This document shows, piece by piece, positions 4,609-9,084 of a stretch of 9,084 nucleotides of DNA. The first letter of the stretch is position 1; every line of letters begins with the position of its first letter. The notes beneath the pieces were generated by a model. That model was not told where the DNA came from. It did no database searches and worked only from the letters and a program-made list of their open reading frames with translations. Both the position numbers and the translations under genes were made by a program. The DNA is from a candidate division CSSED10-310 bacterium (GTDB taxonomy: Bacteria; CSSED10-310; JAFGDC01): positions 1-9,084 of the forward strand of contig JAFGDC010000517.1 of assembly GCA_016932295.1 (NCBI GenBank), in the 5' to 3' direction.

Positions 4609-6993
4609 TCAGAGATACCCAAGCGATCTGAGCATGGCCTCTCGCTCCGGTGTCAGGGGCTCCGCCGGCGACACCAGTTCTCCCGCCGGCATGAATCGCC
4701 GAAGGTTGCTGTCCAGGATTTTTACCATGGGATGATCCAGGCTCAGTGGATGCGTTTCCGCGGGGTCCTCCGCCAAGTTGAAGAGTTCCGCCCGTCCAAC
4801 TCCGGTGGGATACCACAGGTAATGAAACGAGTCGCTTCTAAGGGAGCGGATCTCCTCCCTGGCTTCGATGGCGAAGGTCTCGGCGTAGACCGGCAGCGCG
4901 GCGGCATTGGCATGCGCCAGATCGCTGCCGTCCATACCGAACGGCGCTTCAACCAGCAAGCGCCCGAGGAGGGTCGGGAGCAGATCCACGTGACGGACTG
5001 TCTGGCTTTCACAATGTATCTCCACACGATCGCCGAACAGGATCAACGGCACTCTGAGAAGCGGCTCATACAATTGATGGATATGACCCATCAAGGAATG
5101 TTCGCCCAGTGATTCACCATGGTCGGCGGTGACCGCGAACAGCGTGCCGTCGGTCAGATCACGTTCCAGGAACAGCGTGTACAACTCCGCCAATTGTCGA
5201 TCCAGATACTCCACCTCACCGGCGTACCGCGCCGCCAGCGTATCCCTGCCGGGATTGTCCGCAGCCAGTATGGTGAAGGTCACGGCGGCGCTGCTCGTGA
5301 ATGGATTGTGAACCACTATCTCCGCCTGTTCCCTGGCGAACCAGACCGAACCGAGGAACTCGGAATCAAGCAGTTCCCATCCGTCGCCTTTTACCATTCC
5401 GATTGGTTGCGGCTTCAAATCCATCCATTGCACGAAACATCCATTCCCCGACGCCGTGGACAGCGTCAGGATCGATTCGCCGGGAGGAACATTGAAGGTG
5501 CTGGAGTGCCGCCTACCGTCCGCAATGTTCCAGGTTGCTGTCACCGCGCCATCCAGGAGAGCCGTCAATGGATCTCCCTTCACCCCCGGCGGTGAGTACG
5601 GCGTGTGCGGATCATAGTAATGAACCCACAAGAAGAAACGCTCCCTGGGATCGAGCCGCTGGAGATACTCCCGCACGTGTTCGTTGGTCTGCTCGGCTTC
5701 AAAAAAACCGCGCGGCGAATCGCAATCCCTGAAATACGAGAAACCACGGCGGTATCCATATGTGCTGTTTAACACCGCGGTGCTGACGAAACCGGCGGTC
5801 CTGAAGCCGTTGGCGCGCAGCAATCGCGCCATGGTCATCGCGGACACCCCGAGGTTGTGCTGGTTGCTCAGGACACCGGTGGCATGAGGCAGGAGTCCCG
5901 TCAAAATGGAGGCATGGGCGGGACCGGTCAGCGGCACATGAGAGTAGGCCTCGAACCACTGGCAACCATGCCGGGCCATGCAATCAAGAAAGGGCGTCTT
6001 GAGCGTGGACTGACCATATGCCCCAAGGTGATCCTGCCTGAGCGTATCGAGCGTTATCAACACCAGGTTTCGCGGGCGGTCATCCTCAACCCGCGGATGG
6101 CATTCAGCCTTTAAACCGCAGGACAATCGGTCGAGGATCACCTGGCCTGTCGACTGATTCGCCGGTGAACCAATGAAAAATTCCACCATCTGAGGGAGTG
6201 CGTTTCCGGCGTTTACAGTCAAGTCGATGCTCTCGCGAAGGTCACCCAGCCACGCCCGATGCCGTATCGTGCCGCCCTCGGTGACGATCAGGCCGCAGGC
6301 ACTTGCACCATTATCGAGAGAAAAATCAGCTTGCAGCCTGACCTGCTTCATGCCTGCCAACTCGATACTGAGGACAGCGGGAATGGGGATTCGAAATCCC
6401 ACGCCGGGGATAGCCGTCGGACCGGGGGATGCATCCGGATAATCGGACGGTTCGAGTGATGCCTCCGGATGTGCGAACAGGATATCCCTGAATTTCACCG
6501 CCAATGAACGACTGTCCATGGATCCCGGATCCAGTCGATAGGGTTGAAAGATCTGTCCGTAGTTCAGGGTCACCTGGTTCTGGCCAAGGTGAAGCAACGC
6601 TCCCGGGATCGTTACCCGATAGTCGTGCAAGCCTGGTCCCAATTGGATGGTTTCCAGTTCTGTTTCATTCACGCCGATCCTGATGGTTTGCGGATTTTCC
6701 GGTGGGGCGAATGCCTCCATGGCCCGCAGCACCATGATACGATCGCCAGGCTCGACAAACACCGGGCGGAGTTTCGTGCAATATCCGACTGACCAGCAAC
6801 CGTATCCGTCATGAGGCGCGAGGCCGGTTTCAAATACCGTCGATTCGATATTCAAGAGGGGCAGGCGCACCGTCTCGGGCATGAAGTTCCACAAATCTGT
6901 TCTGGACAGAAGGTCCAGCCGGACTGAAGGAAGCGGATCACACGCCGCGAGACCGATCAGTAGAATGAATGTCCGGCTGCAGATTTTTATCAT
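4609..6993 (-). CDS. Sulfatase/alkaline-phosphatase-superfamily lipoprotein with extra beta domains
   Basis: 794 residues from ATG 6993. Residues 1-18 (MIKICSRTFILLIGLAAC) form a lipoprotein signal with lipobox LAAC; Asp follows the Cys. Residues about 19-305 look like one or two beta-sandwich modules. From 309 comes the hydrolase core: LVLITLDTLRQDHLGAYG (metal Asp316 and Asp321), PLTGPAHASILTG (355-366), VHYYDPHTPY (458-466), TADHGESLGEHS (622-633, metal Asp624/His625), GH at 636-637, and the family-typical end EAMLRSLGYL. The nucleophile position of CxPxR is Thr356 and the Arg is His360, so formylglycine maturation is not expected. Many uncharacterised sulfatase-like proteins share this PLT-P-HAS form. 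About 115 beta-rich residues (470-586) interrupt the core between DPHTPY and the YAGEVEYLD helix. It should be lipid-anchored, facing the periplasm, and act on sulfate or phosphate esters; the substrate is unknown. An upstream ATG at 7098 is unlikely: it overlaps mnmA and hides the signal. AGGG lies five bases before 6993. Confidence 0.85.
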   Translation of the reverse strand: MIKICSRTFILLIGLAACDPLPSVRLDLLSRTDLWNFMPETVRLPLLNIESTVFETGLAPHDGYGCWSVGYCTKLRPVFVEPGDRIMVLRAMEAFAPPENPQTIRIGVNETELETIQLGPGLHDYRVTIPGALLHLGQNQVTLNYGQIFQPYRLDPGSMDSRSLAVKFRDILFAHPEASLEPSDYPDASPGPTAIPGVGFRIPIPAVLSIELAGMKQVRLQADFSLDNGASACGLIVTEGGTIRHRAWLGDLRESIDLTVNAGNALPQMVEFFIGSPANQSTGQVILDRLSCGLKAECHPRVEDDRPRNLVLITLDTLRQDHLGAYGQSTLKTPFLDCMARHGCQWFEAYSHVPLTGPAHASILTGLLPHATGVLSNQHNLGVSAMTMARLLRANGFRTAGFVSTAVLNSTYGYRRGFSYFRDCDSPRGFFEAEQTNEHVREYLQRLDPRERFFLWVHYYDPHTPYSPPGVKGDPLTALLDGAVTATWNIADGRRHSSTFNVPPGESILTLSTASGNGCFVQWMDLKPQPIGMVKGDGWELLDSEFLGSVWFAREQAEIVVHNPFTSSAAVTFTILAADNPGRDTLAARYAGEVEYLDRQLAELYTLFLERDLTDGTLFAVTADHGESLGEHSLMGHIHQLYEPLLRVPLILFGDRVEIHCESQTVRHVDLLPTLLGRLLVEAPFGMDGSDLAHANAAALPVYAETFAIEAREEIRSLRSDSFHYLWYPTGVGRAELFNLAEDPAETHPLSLDHPMVKILDSNLRRFMPAGELVSPAEPLTPEREAMLRSLGYL

Positions 6994-7070
6994 AGATACC
7001 CTGGCCGCCACCCTAGCACGGCAGTTGGCCCGTCTCAACCACCATCCATGGAGCGCGGACATACCGGGGT

Positions 7071-8105
7071 TCAGGCGGTCGACAGGAGGCGCCCGCAACC
7101 AAGGATGCGGTCACGATCGTAAAACACCACGGTCTGACCGGGAGCGACCGCGGCTTCCGGCGCATCGAACACGACGTCCACCCGATCACCGGAAGGCACA
7201 ATTGTGGCGGTAACCGGCCGGTGCCGATACCGGATCTGAACCCGGCAGGTGAACCGCTCCACCGGTTCTTCAATCGCCATCCAGGACAGGTTGTCGACTG
7301 TGGCCCGAGTCGCGTGGCAGGCTTCCCGGGGGCCTACCACCACGCGGTTTCCGGCGGCCTGGAGCGCCACAACGTACAGGCGTCGTGGTGCGGCAACTCC
7401 CAAGCCGCCCCGCTGCCCCACGGTATAATGGTGCAGACCGCGATGCCTTCCCATCACTCTGCCGTCAAGATCCACTATCTCGCCAGGTGGCAACGGCTGT
7501 GGCCAGCGCTTTTCCACGAACGCGGCATAGGAACCTCGTATGAAACAGATCTCCTGGCTCTCACCGGCGGCGTGCGGTATGGTCAAATCCTCGGCGACGT
7601 CAGTCACTTCACGTTTCGTATGAGCATGCAACGGAAAAACCGTGGCGGCGATCTGCTCCTGCTCCAGCCGTGCCAGGAAATAACTCTGTTCCTTGGCGCC
7701 GGCTTTGCCGCGTTCGATCCACCAGCGTCGGCCATCGGTCACGGTACGGGCGTAGTGTCCGGTGGCCAGGTGAGAGCAACCCCGGGCCACGGCCCACTCC
7801 AGCAGGAGGCGCCATTTTATTGTCTGGTTGCATGCCACGCATGGATTCGGAGTCCGGCCGGCGGCATACTCCGCCACGAACGGTGCCACCACCGCCTTGT
7901 CGAATTCGGCGCGCGCATCCACCACCGAATGCGGAATCCCGAGCCAGGTTGCCACTCGCGCGGCCGGTGCAAGGAAATGATCCGACTGCTGGTACGCCGC
8001 GGTTATCATGGTTACCGCTAACAGTTCGTTTCCAGCCTCTCGCAGGAGATATCCGGCCACGGCGCTGTCGACTCCACCGCTGAGAGCCAGCGCTGTCTTA
8101 CTCAT
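7071..8105 (-). CDS. mnmA: tRNA-specific 2-thiouridylase MnmA
   Basis: 344 residues. MnmA adenylates and thiolates U34 of tRNA Lys, Glu and Gln, taking persulfide sulfur from the IscS/Tus relay, in the cytoplasm. The PP-loop ATP motif LSGGVDSAVAGYLL is at 8-21. TPNPCVACNQTIKW (85-98) carries catalytic Cys92, and GHYAR is at 116-120. The second catalytic Cys187 lies in GESQEICFIRG (181-191). YTVGQRGGLGV and the C-terminal beta-barrel (about 265-344) complete the fold. KDQSYFL of most homologs reads KEQSYFL here, a mild change. The length is slightly below the usual 350-370 because the segment after the first strand is short. The gene follows hflK after a 65-base gap and precedes the sulfatase-like gene by 77 bases, so the three may be one transcription unit. 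Only a weak Shine-Dalgarno (AAGTGAG) precedes the start. The call is firm. Confidence 0.95.
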   Translation of the reverse strand: MSKTALALSGGVDSAVAGYLLREAGNELLAVTMITAAYQQSDHFLAPAARVATWLGIPHSVVDARAEFDKAVVAPFVAEYAAGRTPNPCVACNQTIKWRLLLEWAVARGCSHLATGHYARTVTDGRRWWIERGKAGAKEQSYFLARLEQEQIAATVFPLHAHTKREVTDVAEDLTIPHAAGESQEICFIRGSYAAFVEKRWPQPLPPGEIVDLDGRVMGRHRGLHHYTVGQRGGLGVAAPRRLYVVALQAAGNRVVVGPREACHATRATVDNLSWMAIEEPVERFTCRVQIRYRHRPVTATIVPSGDRVDVVFDAPEAAVAPGQTVVFYDRDRILGCGRLLSTA

Positions 8106-8170
8106 GCAATCCGCTCACTTCCGCACGTCACGGCGACCTCGCCAATGCAGTCCGTTCAAGAAACACGGCA

Positions 8171-9084
8171 TTACTGATCCACGGCCCCGGTCCGCTCGAT
8201 TTCCGCCGCGAGTCGGGAGGTGACGAGTCGAATGTCGAGATCCCCGGTACTGGGCGGAATAAGTATCCGCGCCGCTGGCAGCACCTTGCGCAGGGTGGTC
8301 AGGTAGAGGCGTTCGGCGGTGATGGCCGGCGCTGTCCGGTACTCAGCAAGCAACGTCTCGAAGCGATCGGCTGCGCCACGAGCCGCGGCCACCCGTTCGC
8401 TGCGATAACCTTCTGCTTCCTGCCGGATTCTTTCCGCGTCTCCCCGTGCCTTCGGCACTATGTCGTTGGCCAGCGACTGCGCCTGGTTGATCATCCGTTC
8501 CCGATCAATCTTGGCGGATGCCACGTCTCGGAATGCTTCGTGTACATCCTCCGGAGGTTCTACCACCAGCAACTTGGTCACCACCACGCGAACCCCCGCC
8601 CCGTAAGAGTTCAGGATGTCCTGCGCCAGATCGCGACAGCGCATCTGCAAGGTAGTGCGGCCGCTGGTCAGGACAGCGTCCACCGCGTATTCCGCCACCA
8701 GCCTCGCCAAGGCCGTCTCCGCCGCATTTATCACCAGCCGCCGAGGTGCTTCCAGATCGAACAGGTACTTCCCCGCATCGCTCACGACATAATGAACCAT
8801 CAACTGCACATTGATGATGTTGGTGTCTCCGGTCAGCCGCTGCAGTTCGGCATCCGTGCTTTTCGTCCCAAGGATCCGGTCCACCTCCTCATAGCCGATG
8901 GTGACTTTCCGGATTTCCTTCGTCTTGATGATGTGCTGGGACTCGATCGGCCAGGGCAGATGGTAATGCAGACCGGGCAGGAGTTCATCGCGCACCGGCC
9001 GCCCGAATCTGAGGACCGCGCCTCCTTCATCGGGTTCCACCTGGAAGAGTCCGCCGGCAACCCATGCGAAGGCGAGCGCGATCA
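8171..9084 (-). CDS. hflK: HflK-like SPFH/band 7 membrane protein, N-terminus outside window
   Basis: At least 303 residues, with the frame open to the right edge. A GTG at 9040 could be taken as a start. The codons upstream of it read IALAFAWVAGGLFQ, the transmembrane helix expected before VEPDEGGAVLRFGRPV in HflK, so the true start lies beyond 9084. HflK and HflC form a ring-like complex around the membrane protease FtsH and modulate it; the SPFH domain faces the periplasm in E. coli. Visible elements are GLHYHLPWPIES (HflK signature region), the SPFH domain with LTGDTNIINVQLMVHYVV, and VVEPPEDVHEAFRDVASA. A long charged coiled coil follows (INQAQSLANDIVPKARGDAE onward), then a C-terminal segment with YLTTLRKVLP. 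hflC is not downstream as it often is elsewhere; it may lie upstream outside the window. The assignment as HflK rather than another SPFH protein rests on the motifs and is strong. Confidence 0.88.
   Translation of the reverse strand, partial: IALAFAWVAGGLFQVEPDEGGAVLRFGRPVRDELLPGLHYHLPWPIESQHIIKTKEIRKVTIGYEEVDRILGTKSTDAELQRLTGDTNIINVQLMVHYVVSDAGKYLFDLEAPRRLVINAAETALARLVAEYAVDAVLTSGRTTLQMRCRDLAQDILNSYGAGVRVVVTKLLVVEPPEDVHEAFRDVASAKIDRERMINQAQSLANDIVPKARGDAERIRQEAEGYRSERVAAARGAADRFETLLAEYRTAPAITAERLYLTTLRKVLPAARILIPPSTGDLDIRLVTSRLAAEIERTGAVDQ

Noticed and set aside
4006..4622. Two overlapping minus-strand frames opposite the biotin ligase
   Set aside because: Both lie antisense to a gene with every biotin ligase motif, and neither resembles a known protein.
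6994..7098. N-terminal extension of the sulfatase-like protein starting at 7098
   Set aside because: It overlaps the end of mnmA, is Arg-rich, and would place the lipoprotein signal 35 residues inside the chain.

Overview
The window looks like a chromosomal piece of a GC-rich, Gram-negative-type bacterium. It carries a lipoprotein signal with a lipobox, an HflK-type membrane protein, and a secreted protein with long Thr-Pro-Thr stalks. Such TPT-rich linkers, beside lipidated sulfatase-like enzymes, are familiar from uncultured phyla such as Sumerlaeota or Hydrogenedentota. That placement is a guess; nothing here fixes the phylum. I see no mobile element, tRNA, rRNA or CRISPR array.

Layout: (a) 1-1259, minus strand: a secreted protein with a signal peptide, a short TPT linker, a beta-sandwich ligand-binding-like domain and a long TPT/SPT stalk that runs off the left edge. 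It has no stop codon inside the window. Its antisense strand is open too and gives misleading Val-Gly-rich frames. (b) 1260-1598: a divergent intergenic region. (c) 1599-3682, plus strand: two translationally coupled paralogous genes (ATGA overlap). By eye these are divergent members of the proteasome/HslV Ntn-hydrolase fold, much longer than HslV because of a shared internal insertion and a C-terminal extension ending in RGYK(L/V)D. This is the most interesting part of the window. (d) 3757-4521, plus strand: a biotin-protein ligase without the regulatory HTH domain. (e) 4522-4608: a short convergent gap. (f) 4609-9084, minus strand: hflK (5' end outside the window), mnmA and a large sulfatase/alkaline-phosphatase-superfamily lipoprotein, in that transcription order, with gaps of 65 and 77 bases.

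How the genes may work together: the proteasome-like pair is built to be made in equal amounts and probably forms a two-subunit assembly. The second gene keeps Thr1, an Asp at the position of Asp17 and a Lys at the position of Lys33. The first has Ser1 and has lost the Lys, which suggests one catalytic and one structural or altered subunit. No AAA+ unfoldase partner is in the window. BirA and MnmA are housekeeping enzymes (biotin loading; tRNA wobble-U thiolation). HflK is a membrane SPFH protein that usually controls FtsH. The lipoprotein hydrolase and the stalk protein act outside the cytoplasm. Apart from the coupled pair, I see no evidence for a common pathway.
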